Shown piece by piece: positions 54,226-62,594 of a stretch of DNA of 64,000 nucleotides; the stretch's first letter is position 1, and the number at the start of each line of letters is the position of its first letter. The notes beneath the pieces were generated by a model. That model saw nothing but the letters and a program-made list of their open reading frames with translations. It made no database searches and had not been told where the DNA came from. The stretch lies in NCBI RefSeq assembly GCF_002479495.1, contig NZ_DLNQ01000015.1, positions 317,496 to 381,495 on the forward strand, in the 5' to 3' direction. A program made the translations under genes and the position numbers. Source of the stretch: Brevundimonas sp. UBA7506 (GTDB lineage: Bacteria > Pseudomonadota > Alphaproteobacteria > Caulobacterales > Caulobacteraceae).

Positions 54226-54754
54226 TCACGACCCGGCGCCCCCCACGGTTCTCCTGCCGCATTCCGAGATTGAGGCGATCGTCGCCGACCTCGCGCGGCG
54301 CATCGCCCCCGTCATCGACGACGAGACGGTGGCCGCCGTCCTGCTGACCGGCGGGCTGTGGTTCGGGGCCGACCTGACTCGCGCTCTGTCGCGCGAGGGG
54401 CGTCACGTCCGTTTTGACGCCCTGTGGCTGGCCTCCTACGGCGACGAGAAGACCAGCCGGGGCAACATCGACGTCTATGCGCCCTATCAACGGCCCATCG
54501 CGGGCAAGCGGGTGCTGATCCTAGACGACGTCTTCGACACCGGCCTGTCGCTGGCCGAGGCGGTTCGCATCACGAAGGAAGCCGGGGCGTCGGAAGTCCT
54601 GACCTGCGTCTTCGCCCGCAAGCCCTGGCCCGAGGCGCGCGCGCCCGAGCCCGACTTCGTCGGCTGGGAAGCCCCCAACCGTTTCCTCGTCGGCTACGGC
54701 CTGGATCACAAGGGCGGCCTGCGCGGCCTGCCCGACATCTGCGCGCTGGACTAG
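54218..54754 (+). CDS. Phosphoribosyltransferase (hypoxanthine-type)
   Basis: A 178-residue PRTase. The PRPP loop is VLILDDVFDTGLSLAEAV, and the flexible loop is DALWLASYGDEKTSRGN. The layout and the C-terminal LVGYGLDHKGGLRGLPDICAL match hypoxanthine phosphoribosyltransferases that salvage hypoxanthine and guanine. It overlaps the zinc-ribbon gene by 8 bases. It is convergent with lysA, with 3 bases between the stops. Confidence 0.9.
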   Translation: MADHDPAPPTVLLPHSEIEAIVADLARRIAPVIDDETVAAVLLTGGLWFGADLTRALSREGRHVRFDALWLASYGDEKTSRGNIDVYAPYQRPIAGKRVLILDDVFDTGLSLAEAVRITKEAGASEVLTCVFARKPWPEARAPEPDFVGWEAPNRFLVGYGLDHKGGLRGLPDICALD

Positions 54755-54757
54755 GCC

Positions 54758-56032
54758 CTAGAGCCAGTCCGCCATCGGTTCGCGGGCGAACATCTGTTCA
54801 TAGGTCGGGCGCGGGCGGATGACCGCGCAGCGCTCGCCATCTACCAGAACCTCGGCGGCCAGCGGGCGGGTGTTGTATTCCCCGCTCATGACGGCCCCGT
54901 AGGCCCCCGCGCTCATGAAGACGACCAGATCACCCGCCTCGAGCGGCGGCAGGTCGCGGTCGCGGGCGAAGGTGTCGCCGGTCTCGCAGACGGGGCCGAC
55001 CACGTCATAGGGACGGTCGTCGCCTGTGCGCGGACGCACCGGCTTCAGATCGTGGAAGGCGTCGTAGAGGGCGGGACGCATCAGGTCGTTCATCGCCGCG
55101 TCCAGCACCAGGAAGCGGCGCCCGTCGGTGCGCTCGTTGACCTGAATGACCCGACTCAGCAGCACGCCCGCATTGGCGGCCATCAGGCGGCCGGGCTCGA
55201 AGGCCGCTTCGACGCCCAGACCGTCCAGCACCCGCGCCGCCATGGCGACATAGTCGGCGGGCGAGGCGGTTTCGGCGTCGCCGTAATAGGGCACGCCCAG
55301 GCCGCCGCCGAGGTCCAGACGGGTGACGCTGTGGCCCTGCGCACGCAGGGCCTCTGTCATGTCCCGCAGGACGCGGAAGGCGTTTTCCAGCGGGGTCAGG
55401 TCGGTGATCTGGCTGCCGATGTGGCAGGCCAGGCCCACGGGCGTGACGTGGGGCGAGGCGGAGGCGCGGGCGTAGAGGCTCAGCGCCTCCTCGACCGGGA
55501 CGCCGAACTTGTCGCCCGCGCCGCCGGTGGTGATCTTGGCGTGGCCCCCCGCGCCGATCTTGGGATTGACCCGGATGGCGATGGCGGGCGACGCCGCCTT
55601 GGCCGCCGCCACGAGGATCAGCCGTTCCAGTTCCGCCGAGGACTCGACGTTGATCTGGCGCACGCCGACGTCGATGGCGAAGGCCAGTTCGGCGTCGGTC
55701 TTGCCCACGCCGGAAAAGATGATGCGCTCGCCCGGAACGCCCGCCGCCAGGGCGCGACGGATCTCGCCCTCGGACACGGTGTCCGCGCCGCAGCCGAGCT
55801 TGGCCAGCGTCGCCAGCACCGACAGGTTGGAGTTAGCCTTGACCGCGAAGGCGATCAGGGCGTCGCCCAGAGCCTCCTTGTGTGCGTCGCAGGCGTCGCG
55901 CAGCAGGCCGTAGTGACGGCGCAGGGTGGCCGAGGAATAGACATAGGTCGGGGTGCCGACCTCCGCCGCCAGCGTCTCCAGCGAGACGCCCTCGGCGTGC
56001 AGAACGCCGTCCTTCAGGTCGAAATAATGCAC
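54758..56032 (-). CDS. lysA: Diaminopimelate decarboxylase
   Basis: A 424-residue PLP enzyme, the last step of lysine biosynthesis. The PLP lysine is in IAFAVKANSNLSVLATLAK, and other family blocks are GCGADTVSEGEIRRAL, LDLGGGLGVPYYGD and GPVCETGDTFARDRDL (substrate/PLP Cys). It ends FAREPMADWL. With lptM and argH upstream on the same strand it forms an amino-acid biosynthesis operon; lysC is elsewhere in the window. Confidence 0.96.
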   Translation of the reverse strand: MHYFDLKDGVLHAEGVSLETLAAEVGTPTYVYSSATLRRHYGLLRDACDAHKEALGDALIAFAVKANSNLSVLATLAKLGCGADTVSEGEIRRALAAGVPGERIIFSGVGKTDAELAFAIDVGVRQINVESSAELERLILVAAAKAASPAIAIRVNPKIGAGGHAKITTGGAGDKFGVPVEEALSLYARASASPHVTPVGLACHIGSQITDLTPLENAFRVLRDMTEALRAQGHSVTRLDLGGGLGVPYYGDAETASPADYVAMAARVLDGLGVEAAFEPGRLMAANAGVLLSRVIQVNERTDGRRFLVLDAAMNDLMRPALYDAFHDLKPVRPRTGDDRPYDVVGPVCETGDTFARDRDLPPLEAGDLVVFMSAGAYGAVMSGEYNTRPLAAEVLVDGERCAVIRPRPTYEQMFAREPMADWL

Positions 56033-56066
56033 GGCGGGGAGTCCGGTCTGGAGGGGGGAGGGCCGA

Positions 56067-56288
56067 TCAGAGCGATGGGGGGCGGCCGAAGGGGTCCGAC
56101 GCCCCGCTGTCGATCGGGTTTTGGCGCGGGGCGGTGTTGATCGTGGCTGGATCGGGCAGGCGGGCGGCGTTCTTGTCGCGCGGCGCGCGCTCCGTCTGAA
56201 CGGCGCCGGGCGCTTCCAGATCGGCCATGCGGCCGCAAGCCGAGAGCAGCAGGGCGGCGGCGGCCGCGAGGATCAGGGTCTTTTTCAC
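56067..56288 (-). CDS. Small lipoprotein, LptM/YifL-like
   Basis: A 73-residue lipoprotein. The signal [19 protein letters not shown] has its lipobox Cys at residue 18. The mature part is short, polar and Pro-rich, without further domains. Its position between argH and lysA, and its size, match the LptM (YifL) group, which helps mature the LptD translocon. The assignment leans on context. It overlaps the argH stop by 4 bases. Confidence 0.75.
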   Translation of the reverse strand: MKKTLILAAAAALLLSACGRMADLEAPGAVQTERAPRDKNAARLPDPATINTAPRQNPIDSGASDPFGRPPSL

Positions 56289-57688
56289 AGGCGGCTTCTC
56301 CAGTCGGCGATACGGGCGCGGACCTGATCCGGCGCCGTGCCGCCGAAGCTCTGGCGGCTGGCGCAGGAGGCTTCCGGCGTCAGGACTTCATACACGCCTT
56401 CGGTGATCCGGCCATCCAGAGCCTGCAGCTCCGTCAGCGGCAATTCGCCCAGACCGACGCCCAGCGTCTCGGCCCGCTTCACGGCGGCGCCGGTGACGTG
56501 GTGGGCCTGGCGGAACGGCAGATTCAGTTCGCGCACCAGCCAGTCGGCCAGGTCGGTGGCGGTCGAGAAGCCGGCGCCGGCGGCGGCGGCCATGCGCGGC
56601 GTGTTGGGGATGATGGCGGCGACCATGGCGGTCATGGCCGTCAGGGCCAGATCAAGGGCGTCGAAGGCCTCGAACACCGGCGGCTTGTCCTCCTGCATGT
56701 CCTTGGAATAGGCCAGCGGCAGGCCCTTCATCACCGTGGTCAGGGCGATCAGGGCGCCGTTGATGCGGCCCGTCTTGGCGCGCACCAGTTCGGCGGCGTC
56801 GGGGTTGCGCTTCTGCGGCATGATGGACGAGCCGGTGGTCAGGTCGTCGGGCAGGGAGGCGAAGCCGAACATCGGCGTCATCCAGACCACGATCTCCTCG
56901 GCCAGACGCGACAGATGGCCCGCCGCGATCGAAGCGGCGGCCAGGCTTTCCAGGGCGAAGTCGCGATCCGAGACGGCGTCCAGGGAGTTCGCCATGGGAC
57001 GGTCGAAACCCAGGGCCTTAGCCGTCATGTGGCGGTCGATGGGGAAGGGCGAACCGGCCAGGGCTGCGGCGCCCAGCGGGTTCTCGTTCATGCGGGCGCG
57101 GGCGTCGGAAAAGCGGCTCGCGTCGCGGCCGAACATCTCGACATAGGCCATGAGGTGGTGGCCGAAGGTCACCGGCTGGGCCGTCTGCAGGTGGGTGAAG
57201 CCGGGCATCAGGTCGCCCGCGTGCTGCTCGGCCCGGTCCAGCAGGGCGGCCTGCAGGTCCTTCAGCTGCGCCACGGTGCGGTCGCAGGCGTCGCGCACCC
57301 ACAGGCGGAAGTCGGTCGCCACCTGATCATTGCGGCTGCGCGCCGTGTGCAGACGCCCCGACGGCTCGCCGATCAGCTCCGACAGGCGGGCCTCGACGTT
57401 CATGTGGATGTCTTCATAGGCGTCGCGGAAAGGGAAAGACCCGTCCCTGATCTCCCCCTCGATGACGTCCAGTCCGCCGAGGATGGCCTCGGCGTCGGCC
57501 GGCTGGATGATGCCCTGCTGGGCCAGCATGCGACAATGGGCCCGCGAGCCGGCGAGGTCCTGCGCCCACAGGCGTTTGTCGACGCCGATGGAGACGTTGA
57601 TGGCCTGCATGATGTCTGCGGGCTTGGCGCTGAAGCGCCCGCCCCATAGAGACTGGCCTTGAGGGGTGTTGGAAGGCGTGTCGGACAT
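56285..57688 (-). CDS. argH: Argininosuccinate lyase
   Basis: A 467-residue lyase that splits argininosuccinate to arginine and fumarate. It begins [15 protein letters not shown]. The fumarase/ASL signature [12 protein letters not shown] (catalytic Ser loop) is present, with [13 protein letters not shown] and [12 protein letters not shown]. The length is normal. ATG 57688 is chosen; its CAT overlaps the ATG of the divergent tlpA gene (57687), so the two leaders share sequence. Confidence 0.96.
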   Translation of the reverse strand: MSDTPSNTPQGQSLWGGRFSAKPADIMQAINVSIGVDKRLWAQDLAGSRAHCRMLAQQGIIQPADAEAILGGLDVIEGEIRDGSFPFRDAYEDIHMNVEARLSELIGEPSGRLHTARSRNDQVATDFRLWVRDACDRTVAQLKDLQAALLDRAEQHAGDLMPGFTHLQTAQPVTFGHHLMAYVEMFGRDASRFSDARARMNENPLGAAALAGSPFPIDRHMTAKALGFDRPMANSLDAVSDRDFALESLAAASIAAGHLSRLAEEIVVWMTPMFGFASLPDDLTTGSSIMPQKRNPDAAELVRAKTGRINGALIALTTVMKGLPLAYSKDMQEDKPPVFEAFDALDLALTAMTAMVAAIIPNTPRMAAAAGAGFSTATDLADWLVRELNLPFRQAHHVTGAAVKRAETLGVGLGELPLTELQALDGRITEGVYEVLTPEASCASRQSFGGTAPDQVRARIADWRSRL

Positions 57689-58292
57689 GAGCGGCTCTAA
57701 ACGGACTTTGGCGGGCGTGGCGGCGGCTGTGCTGCTGATCGGCGCGATCGGCGGCGCGGCGATGCTATACGCCAATCGCGACGGCGGGGGCAAAGAGTCC
57801 GCGTCATCGGCCCTGTCGGTCTATGCGAAAGGCTCGCTGGCCAAGCTGCTGACCCCCGCCCCGACGCCCGCCCCCGACTACGTCTTCAAGGACGCCGAGG
57901 GGCACGATGTCCGCTTCGCCGACTTCAAGGGCAAGGTGGTCGTGGTCAACCTGTGGGCCACCTGGTGCGCCCCCTGCAAGATCGAGATGCCGACGCTCGC
58001 GGCTCTGGCCGAACACTACAAGGATCGCGACGACGTCGCCGTGGTGACGATCAGCATGGACGTCGACAAGGCCGTGCCCGAGGCCCGCGCCTTCATCGCC
58101 GACCACCCCCCGCTGGCCTATTACGCCGATCCGAAATTCCAGTTGCCGTTCGAGTTTCCCGGCAAGGGGGCCATGCCCCAGACGATCCTGCTGGATCGCC
58201 AGGGCAATGTCCGCGCCGTCCTGACCGGCGAGGCGGACTGGGCCAGCGATGAGGCCAAGGCGCTGGTGGGGGCTCTGCTGGCGGAAGGCTGA
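57687..58292 (+). CDS. TlpA family thioredoxin-like protein
   Basis: A 201-residue membrane-anchored periplasmic thioredoxin. The N-terminal anchor is [17 protein letters not shown] (about residues 9-27). The active site is [15 protein letters not shown], with WCAPC as in TlpA, and the cis-Pro region is [14 protein letters not shown]. TlpA-type proteins reduce cytochrome c or copper-chaperone cysteines. A palindromic repeat begins 3 bases after the stop. Confidence 0.92.
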   Translation: MSGSKRTLAGVAAAVLLIGAIGGAAMLYANRDGGGKESASSALSVYAKGSLAKLLTPAPTPAPDYVFKDAEGHDVRFADFKGKVVVVNLWATWCAPCKIEMPTLAALAEHYKDRDDVAVVTISMDVDKAVPEARAFIADHPPLAYYADPKFQLPFEFPGKGAMPQTILLDRQGNVRAVLTGEADWASDEAKALVGALLAEG

Positions 58293-58294
58293 AT

Positions 58295-58466
58295 CCTTCT
58301 CCCCTTGAGGGAGAAGGTGTCGTGCGCAGCATGACGGATGAGGGGTGACGACGGCGCCCTTCAGTTAGTCCGGCGCGGGTATCAGCGGCGCACATTGCCA
58401 AGCATGGCGCTGACACCCCTCATCCGAGCGCCTTCGGCGCTCACCTTCTCCCTCAAGGGGAGAAGG
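58295..58466. repeat. ~170 bp palindromic repeat, copy B
   Basis: The 25-base ends (58295-58319 and 58442-58466) are perfect inverted copies, followed inward by mini-hairpins and CGGATGAGGGG and its complement. It is the inverted counterpart of 34816-34983, with high identity at the ends and divergence at the centre. It sits just past the tlpA stop. Confidence 0.87.
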
Positions 58467-58471
58467 GCTAG

Positions 58472-58771
58472 TCAGTTCTTCGCCGGGACCCGCGTGTCCG
58501 TGGCCGGGTCGACGGCGCCGGGGCGGCCTTCGGCGGCGGCCTGGGCCTGATTGTCTTCCAGCTTGTCGGCGACCTTGCCGGCGCCTTCCTCGACCGCCTG
58601 AGCCGCCTTCATGGCGCCGGACTCGACGACCTCGCCGGTCTGGGCGGCGACCTCGGCCGCCTTGTCGCCCGCGGCCTCGGCGTGGGTCTCGGCCTTCTCC
58701 TGCTCGGCCTGGGTGCAGGCGCTCGCGCCGAGCGCCAGAACCGAGGCGGCGGCGATGATCAGGATGCGCAT
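58472..58771 (-). CDS. Small Ala/Glu-rich lipoprotein
   Basis: A 99-residue probable lipoprotein. The signal MRILIIAAASVLALGASAC places the lipobox Cys at residue 19. The mature chain is one long amphipathic, charged Ala/Glu/Lys helix (QAEQEKAETHAEAAGDKAAE and on), like stress-type antitoxin or YtxH-like coiled coils, but I recognise no family. The start has AAGGGGGA upstream. It converges on the palindromic repeat. Confidence 0.75.
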   Translation of the reverse strand: MRILIIAAASVLALGASACTQAEQEKAETHAEAAGDKAAEVAAQTGEVVESGAMKAAQAVEEGAGKVADKLEDNQAQAAAEGRPGAVDPATDTRVPAKN

Positions 58772-58840
58772 GGGTTGTCCCCCTTCTTGCGTTGAACCTT
58801 GGCGGTAAACGCAAGACGCCGAAGGGGGTTGCCTCGCGGC

Positions 58841-60124
58841 TTAGTCCAGGTCGACCGGCAGGGTCTGACTGGCCAGCAGCCGCTCGGTCGTGGCCCAATG
58901 ATCCGGCCCCTGACCCTCGACCCAGGCCTGCACCATGTCGCGGCCCAGGCCGTAGTTGATGATGTAGCTGCGGTAGGTCTCGATAAAGCTGAGGCGCTGG
59001 TTGGCCCGGTCGCGCGCCACCAGATTGTATCTTTGCAATTGGTCCAGCGCCGTCTCGCGGTCGATTCGTCCGGCCAGATAGGCGTCCGCCACGGTGTATT
59101 CCGCCCGGCCCAGCTCGCGCGTCAGGGCCAGCAACTGCGTCTGGGCCTCGGCCGTCGCCGGGTCCAGCCCGGCCAGCGGATAGAGGGCGCGCTTCTCGAA
59201 ATCGGTGCGTTCGTGGCCGGGGAAGGCCAGGTCGATGCCGTAGTTGGCGCTGCCCTCGGCGATGAAGGACATGGGGCTGAACAGGGGGTAGACGCTCATC
59301 TCGACCCAGCCCTTCTGCTTGACGAAGGTCTGTTCCAGCAGGGCGTTGTAGACGTGGTGGCCGGGATAGCCCTCGTGGCAGCCCAGATCGACGGCGCGGT
59401 CGATATAGATGGGCAGGTCGGTGTTGACCTGGATCAGGCTGAAGGCGTTGCCCTTGTACCAGTTGTAGCCCGACCACGGCTTGTTGTTGACGAACTCTAG
59501 GGTGAAGGTCTCGTTGGCGGGCAGGGTCATGTGCCGCTCGGTGCGCGCCTTGCACTCCGCAATGGCGGCCCGCATCACCGGCTCCAGCCTATCCTTGGGA
59601 ATGACGTAGCGGGCGCGGAAGGCCGCGCCCCGGTCGGCCAGCGGCCCCTCGCCGGGGATCAGGGCGTCGATGCGCGCCAGTACCGGATCATAGGACGACA
59701 GGGGGCGAAGTTCCGGTCGCACCCCGAACAGGGCCTCGGCCTCGTCGGCAAAGCTCATCTTTTCGCCCTGCAGCATCCGCAACCGCGCCGAGGCCGCCGA
59801 GACATGGGCCGACAGATAGGCGCGGCGTTGCCGGCTCTGCGCGTCCAGACCCGCCGTCGGCAAGGTCTCCAGTCGACGGCTCAGGGCGGCGGCGCTCTCG
59901 GCCAGCTGGGGCAGGGCGCGCGGATGGGCCTTGGCCGCCTCGGCCCATTCCGCCGGGCCGTAATAGGCGTCGACATAGCCTGGTTCGCGCTCGCCGATCT
60001 CCAGCGTCAGGGCGACATAGTCGCGGGCCACGGCGTCAAGACTGTCGGCGGCGGACCGAGGCGTGCCTGCGCAGGCGGTCAGGAGGCTGGCGCCTATCAG
60101 GGCGGCGATCGTCATATGGCGCAT
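58841..60124 (-). CDS. DUF885 family lipoprotein (putative metallopeptidase)
   Basis: A 427-residue protein of the DUF885 family, which has gluzincin-like sequences. The zinc-type motif is LGCHEGYPGHHVYNAL (His-Glu ... His), with the downstream acidic block SFIAEGSANYGIDLAFPGHE. The signal ends at a lipobox, LLTACAG. Some relatives are carboxypeptidases; the substrate is unknown here. Ordinary length. It is followed downstream (minus strand) by a short gap and the small lipoprotein. Confidence 0.87.
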   Translation of the reverse strand: MRHMTIAALIGASLLTACAGTPRSAADSLDAVARDYVALTLEIGEREPGYVDAYYGPAEWAEAAKAHPRALPQLAESAAALSRRLETLPTAGLDAQSRQRRAYLSAHVSAASARLRMLQGEKMSFADEAEALFGVRPELRPLSSYDPVLARIDALIPGEGPLADRGAAFRARYVIPKDRLEPVMRAAIAECKARTERHMTLPANETFTLEFVNNKPWSGYNWYKGNAFSLIQVNTDLPIYIDRAVDLGCHEGYPGHHVYNALLEQTFVKQKGWVEMSVYPLFSPMSFIAEGSANYGIDLAFPGHERTDFEKRALYPLAGLDPATAEAQTQLLALTRELGRAEYTVADAYLAGRIDRETALDQLQRYNLVARDRANQRLSFIETYRSYIINYGLGRDMVQAWVEGQGPDHWATTERLLASQTLPVDLD

Positions 60125-60260
60125 GGAAACTCCCTCTCTCCGACCGCGACGCTAGGCCCTTGCGGCCTGCACGCCAAGAAGGCGTCGCCGCCGAGATTCA
60201 GGGATTGAGGCCGCCCGGCCCATGCTGTAAGCACCGCCGTCCGGCCTTGACGCCGCAGAC

Positions 60261-60337
60261 GCACCCGTAGCTCAGCTGGATAGAGTGCTGCCCTCCGAAG
60301 GCAGAGGTCACAGGTTCGAATCCTGTCGGGTGCGCCA
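60261..60337 (+). tRNA. tRNA-Arg (anticodon CCG)
   Basis: A complete 77-nt cloverleaf. The acceptor GCACCCG pairs with CGGGTGC before GCCA, and the D arm contains GCTCAGCTGGATAGAG. The anticodon stem is CTGCC/GGCAG with loop CTCCGAA (CCG at 60295-60297). The T arm is CAGGTTCGAATCCTG. The CCA end is encoded. It is a common integration target and is followed by a degraded low-GC stretch. Confidence 0.98.
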
Positions 60338-60712
60338 CTTCGGTTCAGAACTGTCGAATTTCATGAAATCGACTCCTGTTTCACCCAACTGACTTGGGTC
60401 GTGCTTCCGCCTATTCGATGACCGGCATGCCTTTGAAGATCGCCGGGGGGGATGGTGATCATCCGCACACAGCGGCCCAGCAGGCGCGGGGTGTCGACCG
60501 CGTTGAAGCTTTGCGGGCCGCCGGACACCTGCATGACGGCCAGGGTGCGGCCCTGAGTCGGGAGCTGGAGTCGTGGGAACTTTCCCGCGATCCCGGTAGC
60601 ATTTTGTAATTTATAAGCTTTTCAAAACGGCGAGAGCCGGTGTCAGTGAAATCCGACCAACGCTCATTTTTTCCAGAGCCTTTGATGCGGCGATCAGCGG
60701 CTTCAGCGCCGG
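60338..60712. other. 375-base non-coding stretch after the tRNA with a gene relic
   Basis: No intact gene is seen. The stretch includes a reverse-strand relic (60411-60600) and an AT-rich stretch near 60600-60640 (ATTTTGTAATTTATAAGC), unusual for this genome. No second copy of the tRNA 3' end is seen in the rest of the window, so no attR-like site can be placed. Confidence 0.6.
60411..60600 (-). pseudogene. Relic of an ArsH-like NADPH-dependent FMN reductase (C-terminal fragment)
   Basis: Read on the minus strand, a frame gives [18 protein letters not shown] and then [13 protein letters not shown], which match the C-terminal part of ArsH proteins ([20 protein letters not shown] and RWMRMITIP). 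A C/G homopolymer near 60445-60450 then shifts the frame, after which IFKGMPVIE precedes a TAG at 60411. The N-terminal two-thirds is missing. Function is lost if this reading is right. Confidence 0.5.
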
Positions 60713-61774
60713 CTATGCGGTCGTCGCGAATGCCACCCAGTCCTTCTGGAGGTCCCTGACGGAGGCGGGCAGGCCGAAATCGCCCCCCTTGGCGGCGAGC
60801 CAGGCCTCAAAGCTGACGCCGCCCGCCATGCCTTGTGCGATGTCGGCGAGGATGGTCGGGCGGCCTGACTTCTGGATCAGATAGTCGGCGAAGACGCGGG
60901 CCTGGATGTAGAAGACGCGTTCCATCGCGGCGGGACGGGGACCGGCGCCGGCCGGGGTGAAGCTGACGCCGACGCCGCCGCTGGCCGCGACCTCGGGGGC
61001 GACGGCGACGGCACGCGCCAGACCGGGATGTTCGCGGGTCAACAGGCCGGGCAGGTCCAGCAGCATGGCGCGGCCGTCGATGGGGCCGACGGCGGGCACG
61101 ACCTCGCCCTTGATGAGGGCGCGGAACTGGTCGCGACGCTGGGCGGCGGTGGCCTCGTCCTCCAGCACGACGGCGGCGGCTTCGTCCAGCCAGTCGGGAC
61201 CGGGACCGCCGTAGTGGCGCGGAGCGTCGGCGTCAGTCGAGGCGGGCTGTGGCCAGAAGGCCTGAGTGAACCACAGGTGGCCCAGTTCATGCGGGACCAT
61301 GCCCGCGTCCAGTGCGGCCTGGGCCTTGGCGTCGGGGATCTGGGACAGGGCGCGGGCGACGACCTCCTCGGTCTGGGTCGGGGTCATGTTCTGGGAGGCG
61401 GCGAAGCGTCTGGTCCCCTGTTCGACGCCGCGACGGGCCGCCTCATCGAAGGCGCGCGGGGCGGGCCAGGGCAGGACGTGGGTGAAGCCGGCGGCGGTCA
61501 GGGCGGCGCGTTGCGGGACGGGCGGGGTCGAGATCACGACATAGGGGGCGATGTCGCGACCGAACTGCGCGGTGAACCGGGTCTCGCCCGCCCGAGCGTA
61601 GCCCGCCAGCCGCTCCGCCTCCTCCGCAGTGGCCGCCAGGGCGACGCCGTGCCCCGACCCGGCGCAGCTGAGATCAGGCGCGGCGGCGAGGGCGCGGGCG
61701 CAGAGGGAGCCAGGGGCATGAAGGGGGGCGGCGGATGCGGCGGTCGAGGTCAACAGCAGGACAAGGGCGAACAT
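60713..61774 (-). CDS. Secreted putative zinc metalloprotease (HELGH)
   Basis: A 353-residue exported protein with signal MFALVLLLTSTAASAAP. The zinc motif HELGH is at residues 162-166 (MVPHELGHLWFTQAFW). The acidic third ligand of gluzincins is plausibly Glu198 in DWLDEAAAVVLED, with a 31-residue spacing rather than the 18 of the M1 family. I know no named family for it. ATG 61774 gives the signal peptide; it is divergent from the two-component genes 124 bases away. The relic region lies just downstream. Confidence 0.75.
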   Translation of the reverse strand: MFALVLLLTSTAASAAPLHAPGSLCARALAAAPDLSCAGSGHGVALAATAEEAERLAGYARAGETRFTAQFGRDIAPYVVISTPPVPQRAALTAAGFTHVLPWPAPRAFDEAARRGVEQGTRRFAASQNMTPTQTEEVVARALSQIPDAKAQAALDAGMVPHELGHLWFTQAFWPQPASTDADAPRHYGGPGPDWLDEAAAVVLEDEATAAQRRDQFRALIKGEVVPAVGPIDGRAMLLDLPGLLTREHPGLARAVAVAPEVAASGGVGVSFTPAGAGPRPAAMERVFYIQARVFADYLIQKSGRPTILADIAQGMAGGVSFEAWLAAKGGDFGLPASVRDLQKDWVAFATTA

Positions 61775-61898
61775 GGGCGTCTCCGAAGGTGGAGGATCAG
61801 GCTCGCCGGGCTCCGTATCGCCTTCATGTCCGACGGGGCGCTTGCCGAGCGCGCGCCGACACAACAGAGATACAAAAGGGGAAGAGGACAGGGGGATC

Positions 61899-62594
61899 AT
61901 GAACGCGACGGCCGACATCCTGATCGTCGATGACGACGCCAGCCTGAGGGGGGCCCTGCAGGACTATCTGTCGGGCGCGGGCTATGGCGTGCGGACGGCG
62001 GATGGCGGCGCGGCCATGGACGCGCGGCTGGCCGAGGCCATGCCTGATCTGGTCGTGCTGGACGTGATGATGCCGGGCGAGGACGGGCTGTCGATCTGTC
62101 GGCGGTTGCAGGGGCGAGCCCCGGTGCTGATGCTCAGCGCCATGGGCGAGACGACCGACCGCATCGTCGGCCTGGAGGTCGGGGCTGCGGACTATCTGCC
62201 CAAGCCGTTCGAGCCGCGCGAGCTTCTGGCCCGCATCCGCGCCGTTCTGCGTCGCCCCGTCCACGCGGACGAGGCGATGGATCGGGGCCTGGCCTTCGAG
62301 GGCTGGGCGCTGGAGGTCGAGGCGCGACGGCTGTCCGATCCGGGAGGAGAGGCGGTGGAACTGACGGCAGGCGAGTTCGCCCTGCTGCTGACCTTCATGC
62401 GGTCGGGCGGGCGTATCCTGAGCCGCGACCAGATCCTGGAGAACACCCACGGGCCTCTGGCCGAGAACTTCGACCGGGCCGTCGATCTGGCGGTCAGCCG
62501 TCTGCGGCGCAAGCTGGACCGGCCGGGGCAGGCGCCGCTGATCGAGACGGTGCGCGGGGCGGGCTATCGCTTCCGCGCGCCGGTGCGACGATGA
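61899..62594 (+). CDS. OmpR family response regulator
   Basis: A 231-residue regulator. The receiver domain has the acidic pair LIVDDDASLRG and phospho-acceptor Asp55 in LVVLDVMMPGEDG, with Lys in YLPKPFEPREL. The winged-helix C-terminal domain has VELTAGEFALLLTFM and RAVDLAVSRLRRKLDRP. It overlaps the kinase gene by 4 bases (ATGA), so the pair is co-translated. Target genes and signal are unknown. Confidence 0.94.
   Translation: MNATADILIVDDDASLRGALQDYLSGAGYGVRTADGGAAMDARLAEAMPDLVVLDVMMPGEDGLSICRRLQGRAPVLMLSAMGETTDRIVGLEVGAADYLPKPFEPRELLARIRAVLRRPVHADEAMDRGLAFEGWALEVEARRLSDPGGEAVELTAGEFALLLTFMRSGGRILSRDQILENTHGPLAENFDRAVDLAVSRLRRKLDRPGQAPLIETVRGAGYRFRAPVRR

Noticed and set aside
60338-60712. 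Attachment-site direct repeat of the tRNA-Arg 3' end.
   Set aside because: No second copy of the terminal 15-20 bases was seen elsewhere in the window.
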